Source of the DNA: Pectobacterium parmentieri
GTDB lineage: Bacteria > Pseudomonadota > Gammaproteobacteria > Enterobacterales > Enterobacteriaceae
Length of the DNA: 64,000 nucleotides
Assembly (NCBI RefSeq): GCF_001742145.1
Contig: NZ_CP015749.1
Coordinates: forward strand, 1,922,001-1,986,000
Direction: 5' to 3'
This document shows positions 53,554 through 64,000 of the stretch, one piece after another. How positions within the stretch are numbered: position 1 is the stretch's first letter; every line of letters starts with the position of its first letter. The notes under the pieces were generated by a model. It saw only the letters and a program-made list of their open reading frames with translations. It was not told the DNA's origin and did no database searches. A program made the position numbers and the translations under genes.

Positions 53554-53838
53554 TTAGCCATAAATATTAGCGCGGTCGCGGAGTTCCTTGCCCGGCTTAA
53601 AGTGAGGGACGTACTTACCTTCCAGCTCAACTTTATCACCCGTTTTCGGATTACGACCTACACGCGGTGCACGGTAGTGAAGTGAAAAACTGCCAAACCC
53701 ACGGATTTCAATACGGTCGCCTTCGGCTAACGTAGAGGCCATTTGTTCAAGCATTTCTTTCACTGCATCCTCAACCACTTTGGCCGGGATATGAGATTGC
53801 TGTCCAGCAAGCCTTTCAATAAGTTCAGACTTGGTCAT
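53554..53838 (-). CDS. ihfB: Integration host factor beta subunit
   Basis: IhfB (HimD) pairs with IhfA to bend DNA at specific sites. The 94 residues start [20 protein letters not shown], and the arm region [17 protein letters not shown] contains the intercalating proline. It lies 91 bases downstream of rpsA, the conserved neighbour. In E. coli comEC/ycaI comes next, but here the his operon terminator follows. Confidence 0.97.
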   Translation of the reverse strand: MTKSELIERLAGQQSHIPAKVVEDAVKEMLEQMASTLAEGDRIEIRGFGSFSLHYRAPRVGRNPKTGDKVELEGKYVPHFKPGKELRDRANIYG

Positions 53839-53929
53839 AGCGCCTCCAAATGCGTGGCTATCAATAGCCAGGATAACTGACTACCGTTACAAGAATGAGC
53901 AACTTACGTTGCTCATTCTACCGTTGTGA

Positions 53930-55603
53930 TTACTCGCCTTTAGCTGCTTTGAATGCTTCTGCCATCGCGCTGGAGAAATTGTTTTCTTCCGGCTTGTTGT
54001 TAACAGTTGCGATTGCATCTTTCTCATCAGCTTCGTCTTTCGCACGAACAGACAGGCTAACAACGCGGTTTTTACGATCAACACCGGTGTATTTCGCTTC
54101 AACGCTGTCACCAACGTTCAGTACCAGCGTTGCGTCTTCAATGCGATCGCGAGAGGCTTCAGAAGCACGCAGGTAGCCTTCTACACCATCCGCTAATTCA
54201 ACTGTAGCACCTTTGGCGTCAACCGCTGTAACTTTACCAGTAACAATAGCACCTTTCTTGTTAACAGACAGGTAGTTATTGAACGGGTCTTCAGCCAGTT
54301 GTTTCACGCCCAGAGAGATACGCTCGCGCTCTGCGTCAACTTGCAGAACAACAGCGGCGATTTCATCACCTTTCTTGTATTCGCGAACGGCTTCTTCACC
54401 AACCACGTTCCAAGAGATGTCGGACAGGTGTACCAGACCGTCGATGCCGCCGTCCAGACCAATGAAGATACCGAAGTCAGTGATAGACTTGATTTTACCT
54501 TCAACGCGGTCGCCCTTGTTGTGGGTTTCTGCGAACAACTGCCATGGGTTGGATTTACACTGTTTCAGGCCCAGAGAGATACGACGACGTTCTTCATCGA
54601 TATCCAGAACCATCACTTCCACTACATCGCCAACGTTAACAACTTTGGACGGATGGATGTTTTTGTTGGTCCAATCCATTTCAGAAACGTGTACCAGACC
54701 TTCAACGCCTTCTTCGATTTCAACGAAGCAGCCGTAATCAGTCAGGTTAGTTACGCGGCCAGTCAGACGCGTGCTTTCTGGGTAACGCTTAGCGATAGCG
54801 ACCCATGGATCTTCGCCCAGTTGTTTCAGGCCCAGAGATACACGAGTACGCTCGCGGTCAAACTTCAGCACTTTAACAGTGATTTCGTCGCCCACATTGA
54901 CGATTTCGCTTGGGTGTTTAACACGTTTCCAAGCCATATCAGTGATATGCAGCAGGCCATCAACGCCGCCCAGATCAACGAATGCACCGTAGTCAGTAAG
55001 GTTCTTAACGATACCTTTAACTTCCATGCCTTCCTGCAGGTTTTCCAGCAGTTGATCGCGTTCAGCGCTGTTTTCAGATTCGATAACTGCACGGCGAGAA
55101 ACAACAACGTTGTTGCGTTTCTGATCCAGCTTGATAACTTTGAACTCAAGCTCTTTGCCTTCCAGATGCAGCGTGTCGCGAACCGGACGAACGTCTACCA
55201 GAGAACCTGGCAGGAACGCACGAATGCCGTTCAGCTCAACAGTGAAACCGCCTTTAACTTTACCGTTGATAATACCAGTAACTGTTGCAGCTTCTTCGTA
55301 AGCTTTTTCCAGCGTCAGCCATGCTTCATGACGTTTAGCTTTTTCGCGAGAAAGCAGCGTTTCACCGAAGCCATCTTCGATAGCGTCCAGAGCAACGTCA
55401 ACTTCATCACCAACCTGAATTTCCAGTTCGCCCTGTGCGTTCTTGAATTGCTCTACCGGAATGGCAGATTCAGATTTCAGACCGGCGTCAACCAGTACGA
55501 CATCTTTGTCAATAGCAACAACAACACCGCGCACGATGGAACCAGGACGGGTTTCGATTTCTTTCAGGGATTCTTCAAAGAGTTGAGCAAAAGATTCAGT
55601 CAT
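53930..55603 (-). CDS. rpsA: 30S ribosomal protein S1
   Basis: S1 binds mRNA and helps the ribosome unfold and load leader regions. Start ATG 55603 ([20 protein letters not shown]) gives 557 residues, the same as E. coli; the frame extends 12 codons further upstream without support. Six S1 OB-fold repeats are visible, each with a GxVxxxxxxGxxVxL pattern such as [21 protein letters not shown] and [20 protein letters not shown]. It lies between cmk and ihfB. The opposite strand carries a long but spurious open frame. Confidence 0.97.
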   Translation of the reverse strand: MTESFAQLFEESLKEIETRPGSIVRGVVVAIDKDVVLVDAGLKSESAIPVEQFKNAQGELEIQVGDEVDVALDAIEDGFGETLLSREKAKRHEAWLTLEKAYEEAATVTGIINGKVKGGFTVELNGIRAFLPGSLVDVRPVRDTLHLEGKELEFKVIKLDQKRNNVVVSRRAVIESENSAERDQLLENLQEGMEVKGIVKNLTDYGAFVDLGGVDGLLHITDMAWKRVKHPSEIVNVGDEITVKVLKFDRERTRVSLGLKQLGEDPWVAIAKRYPESTRLTGRVTNLTDYGCFVEIEEGVEGLVHVSEMDWTNKNIHPSKVVNVGDVVEVMVLDIDEERRRISLGLKQCKSNPWQLFAETHNKGDRVEGKIKSITDFGIFIGLDGGIDGLVHLSDISWNVVGEEAVREYKKGDEIAAVVLQVDAERERISLGVKQLAEDPFNNYLSVNKKGAIVTGKVTAVDAKGATVELADGVEGYLRASEASRDRIEDATLVLNVGDSVEAKYTGVDRKNRVVSLSVRAKDEADEKDAIATVNNKPEENNFSSAMAEAFKAAKGE

Positions 55604-55719
55604 GTTTGATAATCTTAAGGGTTTCAATTTAACGTCCATCTGGCATCCTGCTCGATGGGGTTGTTTAACATGCCCCGCTGTGCATCCTTACAGCGAGGTA
55701 AAAATTCAGTTTTCTGTGA

Positions 55720-56397
55720 TTACGCTAAAATTTCGCGGGCATAAGCCAACGCGCGCGCTATCACTTCATCGATCGTCATTTCCGTTGAATCCAACACCAA
55801 TGCATCGGCAGCAGGCACCAACGGCGCAACAGGGCGGCTACGATCGCGCTCGTCCCGTTCTTTTATCTCAGACAAAAGACGTTCAAAGTTAACATTAAAG
55901 CCCTTCCCCTGCAACTGTAGCATGCGTCGTTGTGCGCGTTCTTCCGCACTGGCATCCAGGAAAATTTTTACAGGTGCATCAGGAAAGACCACCGTTCCCA
56001 TATCACGGCCATCGGCAATCAGCCCCGGAGCCTCACGAAATGCACGCTGCCGACGTAATAATGCTTCACGAACACGTGGGAAAGCCGCTGCCTGAGAAGC
56101 CGTGTTGCCCACCGCTTCAGTACGAATTTCGTGGCTAACATCTTCGCCTTCAAGAATAACCTTCAACTGCCCATCTTCTGCAACAAAACGCACATCAAGA
56201 TGTGAAGCGAGCGGAACCAGCGCGTCTTCCGAGCTGATATCCACATGGTGGTGTAACGCCGCCAGAGCCAAAACACGATAGATAGCCCCCGAGTCCAGCA
56301 GGTTCCATTGTAAAGCTTCAGCCAATGCCTTACACAATGTACCTTTGCCTGCGCCGCTCGGTCCGTCAACCGTAACTACCGGTGCCATCACCGTCAT
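55720..56397 (-). CDS. cmk: Cytidylate kinase
   Basis: Cmk phosphorylates CMP and dCMP. ATG 56397 ([19 protein letters not shown]) has AAAGGAGAG 4 bases upstream and gives 225 residues (E. coli 227); the frame further upstream is not part of the protein. The P-loop GPSGAGKGT and the CMP-specific insert around [19 protein letters not shown] are present, as is the lid segment [16 protein letters not shown]. It precedes rpsA by 116 bases, as in E. coli. Confidence 0.96.
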   Translation of the reverse strand: MTVMAPVVTVDGPSGAGKGTLCKALAEALQWNLLDSGAIYRVLALAALHHHVDISSEDALVPLASHLDVRFVAEDGQLKVILEGEDVSHEIRTEAVGNTASQAAAFPRVREALLRRQRAFREAPGLIADGRDMGTVVFPDAPVKIFLDASAEERAQRRMLQLQGKGFNVNFERLLSEIKERDERDRSRPVAPLVPAADALVLDSTEMTIDEVIARALAYAREILA

Positions 56398-56576
56398 TTC
56401 TCTCTCCTTTAATACTGGGAAGTTCCGCTTACGCCGTTTTATGGCGTCACGGAGCCTTATTATACGCATCAATACAGAGAAAGGTTACCCTAATGCCGGA
56501 ATGGCGGGAAAAATAAGACATTATCTGAACGCGGTACGCAAGCTCAGAAGAGAAAGTGGCGCGTAGAATGGAAGAA

Positions 56577-56597
56577 AAGGCACGGAAACCGTGCCTT
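56577..56597 (-). terminator. Terminator after aroA
   Basis: AAGGCACGG pairs with CCGTGCCTT around a 3-base loop, and the minus strand continues TTCTTCC. It lies 10 bases past the aroA stop and separates aroA from cmk. Confidence 0.8.
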
Positions 56598-56606
56598 AGC
56601 AAGAAA

Positions 56607-57896
56607 TTAAGCTAGCTCGCTGAGACGTGCCAGTTGCTCGAAGTAGTCAGGGAAAGTTTTAGCCGTACATTTCGGGTCCAGAATGGTGACCGGCGTATCC
56701 GACAGCGCCACCAGCGAGAAACACATCGCCATACGGTGATCGTTATATGTACCGATCTCTGCCGCTTTCAGCTTAACTGGCGGCGTAATGCGAATATAAT
56801 CGTTACCTTCTTCAACTTCCGCGCCCACTTTACGCAATTCAATCGCCATGGCTGCCAGACGGTCAGTCTCTTTCACGCGCCAGTTATAGATGTTACGCAG
56901 CGTGGTCGTACCGCCCTGGGCAAAAAGCGCTGCCGTCGCGATAGTCATCGCCGCATCAGGAATGTGATTCATATCCATATCGATCGCACGCAGTTCGCCG
57001 CGCTCGCATTCGATATAATCGTCACCCCAGCGCACAATCGCGCCCATCTTTTCCAGGACATCAGCAAAGCGGATATCACCCTGTACGCTGTTACGGCCTA
57101 CGCCGGTCACGCGTACAACACCGCCTTTAATCGCCGCCGCGGCCAGAAAGTAAGAAGCCGACGATGCATCGCCTTCCACCAGATAATCGCCCGGTGAGTG
57201 ATACTGCTGGCGACCTGCGATAAAGAAGCGCTGGTAGTTCTCGTTACGTACCTCAATACCAAACGCTTTCATCATATGTAGCGTGATATCGATATACGGT
57301 TTAGAAACCAGATCGCCCTGAATACTGATGTGCGTATCTTGTGTGGCCAACGGCGCGGTCATCAACAATGCAGTCAAAAACTGGCTGGATACGCTACCAT
57401 CTACGCTGATTTCGCCGCCCTGAAAACCACCGTGCAGACGAAGCGGCGGGTAGTTTTCCTGCTCCAGATAGTCAACTTTTGCCCCGCCCTGGCGTAGTGC
57501 ATCGACCAGATGCCCGATCGGACGCTCTTTCATGCGAGGTTCGCCAGTCAACACAATATCGCCAGCCGTCAGACATAGCGCGGCAGCCAACGGGCGCATC
57601 GCCGTACCCGCATTCCCCAAAAACAGTTCCAGCGGTTGCGTTGCCGTAAACGCGCCACCCAGGCCGGTAATCTCACAGATTGTCCGGTCAGATGACAGAT
57701 GATATTCCACGCCCAGCGCCGTTAACGCAGTAAGCATATGGCGAACATCATCACTGTCTAACAGATTAGTGAGTCGGGTTTTGCCTTCGGACAAGGCAGC
57801 CAGCAACAGCGCACGATTAGAGACGCTTTTTGAACCGGGGAGGTTAAGCGTACCGTTAATCAGCTTGATGGGATGTAAGGTCAGGGATTCCTGCAT
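56607..57896 (-). CDS. aroA: 5-enolpyruvylshikimate-3-phosphate synthase
   Basis: AroA joins shikimate-3-phosphate and phosphoenolpyruvate in aromatic amino acid synthesis. The 429 residues (E. coli 427) include [17 protein letters not shown], the PEP-site motif conserved in class I EPSP synthases, and [18 protein letters not shown] near the N-terminus. It follows serC with an 82-base gap that contains a terminator-like hairpin, a conserved arrangement thought to let both genes be co-regulated. Confidence 0.96.
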   Translation of the reverse strand: MQESLTLHPIKLINGTLNLPGSKSVSNRALLLAALSEGKTRLTNLLDSDDVRHMLTALTALGVEYHLSSDRTICEITGLGGAFTATQPLELFLGNAGTAMRPLAAALCLTAGDIVLTGEPRMKERPIGHLVDALRQGGAKVDYLEQENYPPLRLHGGFQGGEISVDGSVSSQFLTALLMTAPLATQDTHISIQGDLVSKPYIDITLHMMKAFGIEVRNENYQRFFIAGRQQYHSPGDYLVEGDASSASYFLAAAAIKGGVVRVTGVGRNSVQGDIRFADVLEKMGAIVRWGDDYIECERGELRAIDMDMNHIPDAAMTIATAALFAQGGTTTLRNIYNWRVKETDRLAAMAIELRKVGAEVEEGNDYIRITPPVKLKAAEIGTYNDHRMAMCFSLVALSDTPVTILDPKCTAKTFPDYFEQLARLSELA

Positions 57897-57927
57897 GTGA
57901 AGCCTATTCTTTCAACGTGGACATAAA

Positions 57928-57948
57928 AACCCCGGAAAGTCCGGGGTT
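57928..57948 (-). terminator. Intercistronic terminator-like hairpin between serC and aroA
   Basis: On the minus strand AACCCCGG pairs with CCGGGGTT around a 5-base loop and is followed by TTTTTATG. It resembles a partial intrinsic terminator that would lower aroA transcription relative to serC. Confidence 0.75.
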
Positions 57949-57978
57949 GATCAAAATGTGTAGCGAGGTTGTCGTGAA

Positions 57979-59064
57979 TCAACCGTGGCGATGTGCGAAG
58001 TCGGCCATAAATTCAGTCAGCGCTTTCACGCCTTCCAACGGCATGGCATTGTAGATGGAGGCACGCATGCCGCCTACAACACGATGGCCTTTCAGTGCGT
58101 GCAGGCCAACGGCAACAGACTCGTCCAGAAAGACTTTATCCAGCGCAGAATCCGCCAACAGGAATGGTACGTTCATACGAGAGCGGTTTGCCACCGCGAC
58201 ATCGTTACGATAGAAGTCGCTACCGTCAATCGCGCTATACAACAGGTCAGCTTTATCTTGGTTACGCTTTTCCATTTCAGCCAAACCGCCCTGCTCTTTC
58301 AGCCATTTGAAGACCATGCCAGACAGATACCAGGCAAAGGTCGGCGGCGTGTTAAACATGGAGTCATTGTCCGCCAGAATCTTGTAATCCAGAATCGATG
58401 GCAGTTCGCGGCGTGCTTTACCCAGCAAATCTTCACGCACTATAACCAGCGTCAAACCCGCGGGGCCGATATTTTTCTGCGCACCAGCATAGATCACGCC
58501 GTAACGGCTGACGTCAATGCGGCTAGACAAAATGCTGGAAGAATAGTCGGCAACCACAATTTTATCGCCGAAATCGGGCTCTTCTTCGATCGCAACACCG
58601 TCAATGGTCTCATTCGGACAATAGTGTACAAACGCAGCATCATCAGACAATTGCCATTCACGCATCGGCTTAATGCCGCGCAGATCGCCTACACGCGTTT
58701 TCACGTCAATCACGTTTGGCGTGCAGTATTTTTCTGCTTCATTGATTGCGCTATGCGCCCAATATCCGCCGTCGATGTAGTCCGCCGTTGAACGCTCGCC
58801 CAAGAGATTTAACGGCACGGCGGCAAATTGCGCACGAGCACCGCCATGGCAAAAGAGCACTTTGTAGTTGGAGGGGACTTTCAGCAAGTCACGCAGATCC
58901 TGTTCGGATTCAGCAGCGACCTGCATAAACTCTTTACTACGGTGGCTGATTTCCATGACCGATGTACCCAAGCCATTCCAATTACATAATTCCTGTTCAG
59001 CGCGACGCAGTACTTCAACCGGCAGCATTGCTGGACCGGCGCTAAAATTAAAAATCTGAGTCAT
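57979..59064 (-). CDS. serC: Phosphoserine/phosphohydroxythreonine aminotransferase
   Basis: SerC makes 3-phosphoserine and, in the pyridoxine pathway, 4-phosphohydroxy-L-threonine. The 361 residues (E. coli 362) start [20 protein letters not shown], and the PLP-binding Lys lies in [18 protein letters not shown]. It is the first gene of the serC-aroA unit. Confidence 0.96.
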   Translation of the reverse strand: MTQIFNFSAGPAMLPVEVLRRAEQELCNWNGLGTSVMEISHRSKEFMQVAAESEQDLRDLLKVPSNYKVLFCHGGARAQFAAVPLNLLGERSTADYIDGGYWAHSAINEAEKYCTPNVIDVKTRVGDLRGIKPMREWQLSDDAAFVHYCPNETIDGVAIEEEPDFGDKIVVADYSSSILSSRIDVSRYGVIYAGAQKNIGPAGLTLVIVREDLLGKARRELPSILDYKILADNDSMFNTPPTFAWYLSGMVFKWLKEQGGLAEMEKRNQDKADLLYSAIDGSDFYRNDVAVANRSRMNVPFLLADSALDKVFLDESVAVGLHALKGHRVVGGMRASIYNAMPLEGVKALTEFMADFAHRHG

Positions 59065-59127
59065 TTCCCCTCACCACACCTGAAAAATAGCGGCTGTTTT
59101 ATCACCGTTGTTACCAATACTATTTTT

Positions 59128-59188
59128 ATACCCTTCATAAAGCTGCATGTGCGTTAGCTTTACTGCAACTCGAATTATTTGGAGTATA
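59128..59188. repeat. Short copy of the intergenic repeat family
   Basis: The left end ATACCCTTCATAAAGCTGC-ATGTGCG and the right end TGCAACTCGAATTATTTGGA match the two ends of the 271-base element at 17216-17486, with almost no interior. It lies in the divergent serC/ycaO interval. The rest of 59065-59452 shows no gene or clear promoter. Confidence 0.65.
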
Positions 59189-59452
59189 TAAGCCTGCCGG
59201 TTATAAAAACACCGCTGTTACACGATTGTAGTTATAACGGAACGACCGCCATAACCACACTACTTTTACCCTGCTATCGGTTTTATCACTCGTCCATCGC
59301 GGCTGCAACGCTTATTGCGCTTTCATTATGCAAAACGGCACGTTACCCAGTCTGTTCTTTTTCGCTGTTGCCGATCTGTTATGAATAAATAGAGTCCGGA
59401 CAGAAAAATCCGTATCATGCCGCTTCCGCTAATCTCGATAAGAGTGAACACC

Positions 59453-61216
59453 ATGACTCAAACGTTTATCCCAGGCAAAGACGCCGCCCTGGAAGATTCC
59501 ATCGCCCGTTTTCAACAGCAACTCCAGGACCTGGGGTTTAACATCGAAGAAGCGTCATGGCTGAACCCGGTGCCAAACGTCTGGTCTGTCCATATCCGAG
59601 ACCGAGATTGCCCACTTTGCTTCACGAACGGTAAAGGTGCCAGTAAGAAAGCAGCACTGGCCTCGGCGTTAGGCGAGTATTTCGAGCGTCTGTCCACTAA
59701 CTATTTCTTTGCTGACTTCTACCTCGGCAAAACTATCGCTAACGGCGATTTCGTCCACTATCCGAATGAAAAATGGTTCCCTATTCCGGAAGACGATGCA
59801 CTGCCGGAAGGCATTCTGGATGCCCGTCTGCACCAGTTTTACGATCCTGAGCAGGAACTGAGCGCCAGCGATCTGATCGATCTGCAATCCGGCAATGCCG
59901 ACAGAGGCATTTGCGCGCTGCCGTTTACCCGCCAGTCCGATCAGCAAACCGTCTATATTCCGATGAATATCATCGGTAATCTGTACGTCTCTAACGGGAT
60001 GTCCGCTGGGAATACCGCCAACGAAGCCCGCGTTCAGGGGCTGTCAGAAGTATTTGAGCGTAGCATCAAAAACCGTATCATTGCTGAATCCATCAGCCTG
60101 CCAGAAATCCCGCAGGAGGTGCTGAACCGCTACCCGGGCGTGGTCGAAGCCATTGCAACACTGGAAAAAGAAGGTTTCCCAATCTTCTCTTACGATGCCT
60201 CACTGGGCGGGAAATATCCGGTCATCTGCGTGGTGCTGTTTAACCCCGCTAACGGCACCTGCTTTGCTTCCTTCGGCGCGCATCCTGACTTTGGCGTAGC
60301 GCTGGAGCGTACCGTCACCGAACTGTTGCAGGGACGCGGCCTGAAAGATCTGGACGTGTTCACCCCACCGACGTTTGATGATGAGGAAGTGGCTGAGCAC
60401 GCTAATCTGGAAACCCACTTTATCGATTCTAGCGGTCTGATCTCTTGGGATATGTTCAAGAAGCAGGCTGATTATGAATTTGCCGACTGGAGCTTTAAAG
60501 GGTCGACAGAAGAAGAATTTGCAACGCTGATGGCGATCTTCAAGCAGGAAGATAAAGAAGTTTATATTGCCGATTATGAGCATCTGGCCGTTTATGCCTG
60601 TCGCATCATCGTTCCAGGCATGTCAGACATCTACCCTGCCGACGATCTGCTGTTGGCCAATAACAGCATGGGTGCTCACCTGCGCGACACGCTGCTGACG
60701 CTACCAAACAACAAATGGGAACAAGAAGACTACCTGGCGCTGTTGCAACAGTTGGATGACGAAGGATTGGATGACTTCACCCGCGTGCGCGAGCTGCTTG
60801 GTATTGCCACTGGCAAAGATAATGGCTGGCTTACTCTACGCGTTGGAGAATTAAAAGCTATGTTGGCGCTGGCCGGCGGCGACCTGGAGCAGGCGCTGAC
60901 CTGGACAGAATGGACACAGGATTTCAACGATTCGGTCTTCAGCGCACAGCGCAGCAATTACTACCGTTGCCTGCAAACCCTGCTGCTGCTGGCACTCGAG
61001 CCTGAGCGCGATCCCGCTGAATACTACGATGCCTTCACTAAAATGTACGGCAGTGAGACAGTCGATGCCGCCAGTGCCGCCGTTGCTGGAGAAGCGTGCT
61101 TCTACGGCCTGTTTGCCATAGACGATACCTTTACCTCTTTACCTGCGCATCAGTCGTTGCTGGCTGCTTATGAAAAGCTGCAGCAGGCCAAACGTCGTTA
61201 TTGGCAGTCAAAATAA
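59453..61216 (+). CDS. ycaO: Ribosomal protein S12 methylthiotransferase accessory factor YcaO
   Basis: YcaO acts with RimO in beta-methylthiolation of ribosomal protein S12 in E. coli; it belongs to the ATP-using YcaO superfamily. Start ATG 59453 (MTQTFIPGKDAALEDSIARF) matches the E. coli start and gives 587 residues; a start 12 codons upstream is also open. Superfamily motifs include NGKGASKKAALASALGEYFER and NEARVQGLSEVFERSIKNR, which hold ATP/magnesium ligands. The C-terminal TPR-like region contains ALAGGDLEQALTWTEW. Two tandem hairpins follow. Confidence 0.94.
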   Translation: MTQTFIPGKDAALEDSIARFQQQLQDLGFNIEEASWLNPVPNVWSVHIRDRDCPLCFTNGKGASKKAALASALGEYFERLSTNYFFADFYLGKTIANGDFVHYPNEKWFPIPEDDALPEGILDARLHQFYDPEQELSASDLIDLQSGNADRGICALPFTRQSDQQTVYIPMNIIGNLYVSNGMSAGNTANEARVQGLSEVFERSIKNRIIAESISLPEIPQEVLNRYPGVVEAIATLEKEGFPIFSYDASLGGKYPVICVVLFNPANGTCFASFGAHPDFGVALERTVTELLQGRGLKDLDVFTPPTFDDEEVAEHANLETHFIDSSGLISWDMFKKQADYEFADWSFKGSTEEEFATLMAIFKQEDKEVYIADYEHLAVYACRIIVPGMSDIYPADDLLLANNSMGAHLRDTLLTLPNNKWEQEDYLALLQQLDDEGLDDFTRVRELLGIATGKDNGWLTLRVGELKAMLALAGGDLEQALTWTEWTQDFNDSVFSAQRSNYYRCLQTLLLLALEPERDPAEYYDAFTKMYGSETVDAASAAVAGEACFYGLFAIDDTFTSLPAHQSLLAAYEKLQQAKRRYWQSK

Positions 61217-61271
61217 TGTCTACGTGATGCAGTCATCGTGCAGCCTTATATTGATGACAGCGATCTGTTGC

Positions 61272-61303
61272 AAATAGCCCTTTATTTTAAAGGGCTATTT
61301 TAT
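61272..61303 (+). terminator. Terminator after ycaO
   Basis: AAATAGCCCTTT pairs with AAAGGGCTATTT around a 5-base loop. A second perfect hairpin, TTATTGTCC paired with GGACAATAA, follows directly at 61300-61320. Confidence 0.8.
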
Positions 61304-61320
61304 TGTCCAAAGGACAATAA
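61300..61320. terminator. Second tandem hairpin after ycaO
   Basis: TTATTGTCC-AAA-GGACAATAA is a perfect 9-base stem with a 3-base loop, touching the preceding terminator. The region 61321-61560 that follows is AT-rich upstream sequence of focA, without a credible gene. Confidence 0.6.
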
Positions 61321-61568
61321 TTTATTATTCGTGATACATCATCAGAATATTGTTATTGAATGGTGAATTTTTAATTAAATTACCTCGACAAGGTGGTACT
61401 GAAATTCTACAAAACATGATTTTTATTAACGCTAAATCGGTAGGTTTAACCTATGCCATTCAACTCTTTTTGCAAAAATTAAAATATTTTTTCATTATAC
61501 AATTCAATGAATTAACCACAAAACCTAGGTATTCCGCCCTACCTACCGACCTATTAATTTCTTGCAAT

Positions 61569-61610
61569 ATGATCCACGTCAAATTTTGCCGTATACTGCT
61601 TTGTTAGTAT
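61569..61610 (+). promoter_or_regulatory. Candidate FNR-dependent promoter of focA-pflB
   Basis: ATGAT-CCAC-GTCAA (61569-61582) matches 8 of 10 bases of the FNR consensus TTGAT-N4-ATCAA. A -10 like TAGTAT lies at 61605-61610. A start near 61617 would put the site centre at -41.5, the class II activator position. Anaerobic FNR/ArcA control of focA-pfl is established in E. coli; this assignment is inferred. Confidence 0.45.
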
Positions 61611-61643
61611 CTCAACGCTGATAAATTTTAAGAGAGAGTTAGT

Positions 61644-62504
61644 GTGAAAGCTGACAACCCCTTCACTCTATTACTACCGGCCGCGATGGCAAAAGTTGCT
61701 GAAGACGCCGGAGTCTATAAAGCGACCAAACAACCGTGTACGACGTTTTATTTAGCGATCACTGCGGGTGTATTTATTTCGATCGCCTTCGTCTTCTATA
61801 TTACGGCCACGACAGGAACATCGACGATTCCTTTTGGTATCGCGAAATTGATCGGAGGTATCTGTTTCTCCCTTGGCCTCATGTTGGTTGTCGTCTGCGG
61901 TGCGGACTTGTTTACCTCGACCGTTCTCATCGTAATTGCCAAAGCCAGTGGACGTATTACCTGGAAGCAACTAGCCTGTAACTGGGCTAATGTTTATGTC
62001 GGCAACCTGATTGGTGCGCTTTTCTTCGTTGGGCTTATTTGGTTCTCTGGCGAGCATATGGTCGCAAACGGCGCATGGGGCCTTAACGTCCTGCAAACAG
62101 CGGAACACAAACTTGAACACACCTTTGTTGAAGCACTGTGTCTGGGGATCCTGGCCAACCTGCTAGTCTGTCTGGCTGTGTGGATGAGCTATTCAGGCCG
62201 CACGCTTACCGATAAAATGTTTGCCATGATCCTGCCAGTCGCCATGTTCGTTTCTAGTGGTTTTGAGCACAGTATCGCCAACATGTTCATGGTTCCTATG
62301 GGCATCGTTATCAAAAATTTTGCGGCCCCAGAATTCTGGAATGCCATTGGCATGGCGCCGTCTCAGTTTGAACATTTAACCGTCAGTCACTTCATTACCG
62401 ATAATCTGATTCCCGTCACCCTAGGGAATATCATCGGCGGCGGTATAATGGTTGGTTTAACATATTGGGTAATTTATTTGCGCGGTGGAGACAAGCACCA
62501 CTAA
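61644..62504 (+). CDS. focA: Formate channel FocA
   Basis: FocA is the pentameric inner-membrane formate channel. It starts at GTG 61644 (as in E. coli, from memory) with KADNPFTLLLPAAMAKVAED. Length is 286 residues (E. coli 285). Six membrane helices and the gating His in SSGFEHSIANMFMVPMG are present. It is 56 bases upstream of pflB and co-transcribed, exporting the formate that PflB makes. Confidence 0.96.
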   Translation: MKADNPFTLLLPAAMAKVAEDAGVYKATKQPCTTFYLAITAGVFISIAFVFYITATTGTSTIPFGIAKLIGGICFSLGLMLVVVCGADLFTSTVLIVIAKASGRITWKQLACNWANVYVGNLIGALFFVGLIWFSGEHMVANGAWGLNVLQTAEHKLEHTFVEALCLGILANLLVCLAVWMSYSGRTLTDKMFAMILPVAMFVSSGFEHSIANMFMVPMGIVIKNFAAPEFWNAIGMAPSQFEHLTVSHFITDNLIPVTLGNIIGGGIMVGLTYWVIYLRGGDKHH

Positions 62505-62560
62505 GGTGCAATCGGCCGCAACGTCGGGTTTAAGAAATCCATATCAAAGGTAGGTGTAAA

Positions 62561-64000
<1,440 letters not shown>

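Noticed and set aside
54299..55609. A 436-codon open frame antisense to rpsA
   Set aside because: It mirrors the rpsA gene exactly, has no ribosome site, and its Phe/Gln/Asn-rich translation is a by-product of rpsA codon bias.
59179..59388. A 69-codon frame between serC and ycaO
   Set aside because: It begins inside the repeat copy and shows no family features; probably a chance open frame.
61350..61607. An 85-codon frame upstream of focA
   Set aside because: It lies in the AT-rich control region, covers the candidate FNR site and lacks a ribosome site or a recognisable product.

Overview
The window looks like a chromosomal segment of a soft-rot enterobacterium, most probably Pectobacterium. 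The core genes (mukFEB, cmoM, kdsB, msbA, rpsA, aroA, serC, his operon, focA-pflB) are close to their E. coli counterparts. They are interleaved with a secreted family-9 pectate lyase, an anaerobic citrate-fermentation cluster, helical-sensor chemoreceptors and an orphan type VI VgrG, a mix typical of pectinolytic plant pathogens. This assignment is by recognition of protein families; no search was run.

Layout. (1) 1-8444: chromosome-segregation operon cmoM-mukF-mukE-mukB (mukB runs off the left edge), then elyC and ycbJ. (2) 8530-16462: a PelL-type pectate lyase inserted between ycbJ and kdsB, then kdsB-ycaR and lpxK-msbA-comEC (lipid A/LPS supply, DNA uptake-type channel). (3) 16766-53437: a block whose backbone (tmaR, sbcB, plaP, yeeZ, hisLGDCBHAFI) corresponds in order and strand to the E. 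coli 44-min region. Here it separates comEC from ihfB-rpsA-cmk-aroA-serC, which are neighbours in E. coli. The block carries accessory insertions: a four-gene ferric-siderophore ABC transporter with a Fur-like site, a YcgR c-di-GMP flagellar brake, the citrate cluster (citS, an FAH-family enzyme, citCDEFXG, divergent citAB), two paralogous chemoreceptors with sigma-28 promoters, and a VgrG module. (4) 53554-64000: ihfB, rpsA, cmk, aroA, serC, then ycaO and focA-pflB (pflB runs off the right edge).

How the parts work together. CitA senses external citrate and CitB should activate both citS uptake and the citrate-lyase genes. Lyase yields acetate and oxaloacetate. The usual membrane oxaloacetate decarboxylase (oadGAB) is absent, and an FAH-family protein sits in its place. 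That family includes soluble oxaloacetate decarboxylases, so this is the best candidate for a little-described metabolic variant. Downstream FocA/PflB handle pyruvate and formate in the same anaerobic regime. The two chemoreceptors next door carry helical sensor modules and C-terminal CheR-tether motifs.

The most unusual structure is 41074-45001. A 3.6-kb module (VgrG with an AT-rich tail, two small membrane proteins of DUF3592-like pattern, and a decayed 77-codon fragment) lies between two near-identical copies of a chemoreceptor 3' end plus its hairpin. A family of intergenic repeats with shared ends, one a 271-bp composite containing an ERIC core, is scattered through the window. No rRNA, tRNA, CRISPR array or intact insertion sequence was seen.
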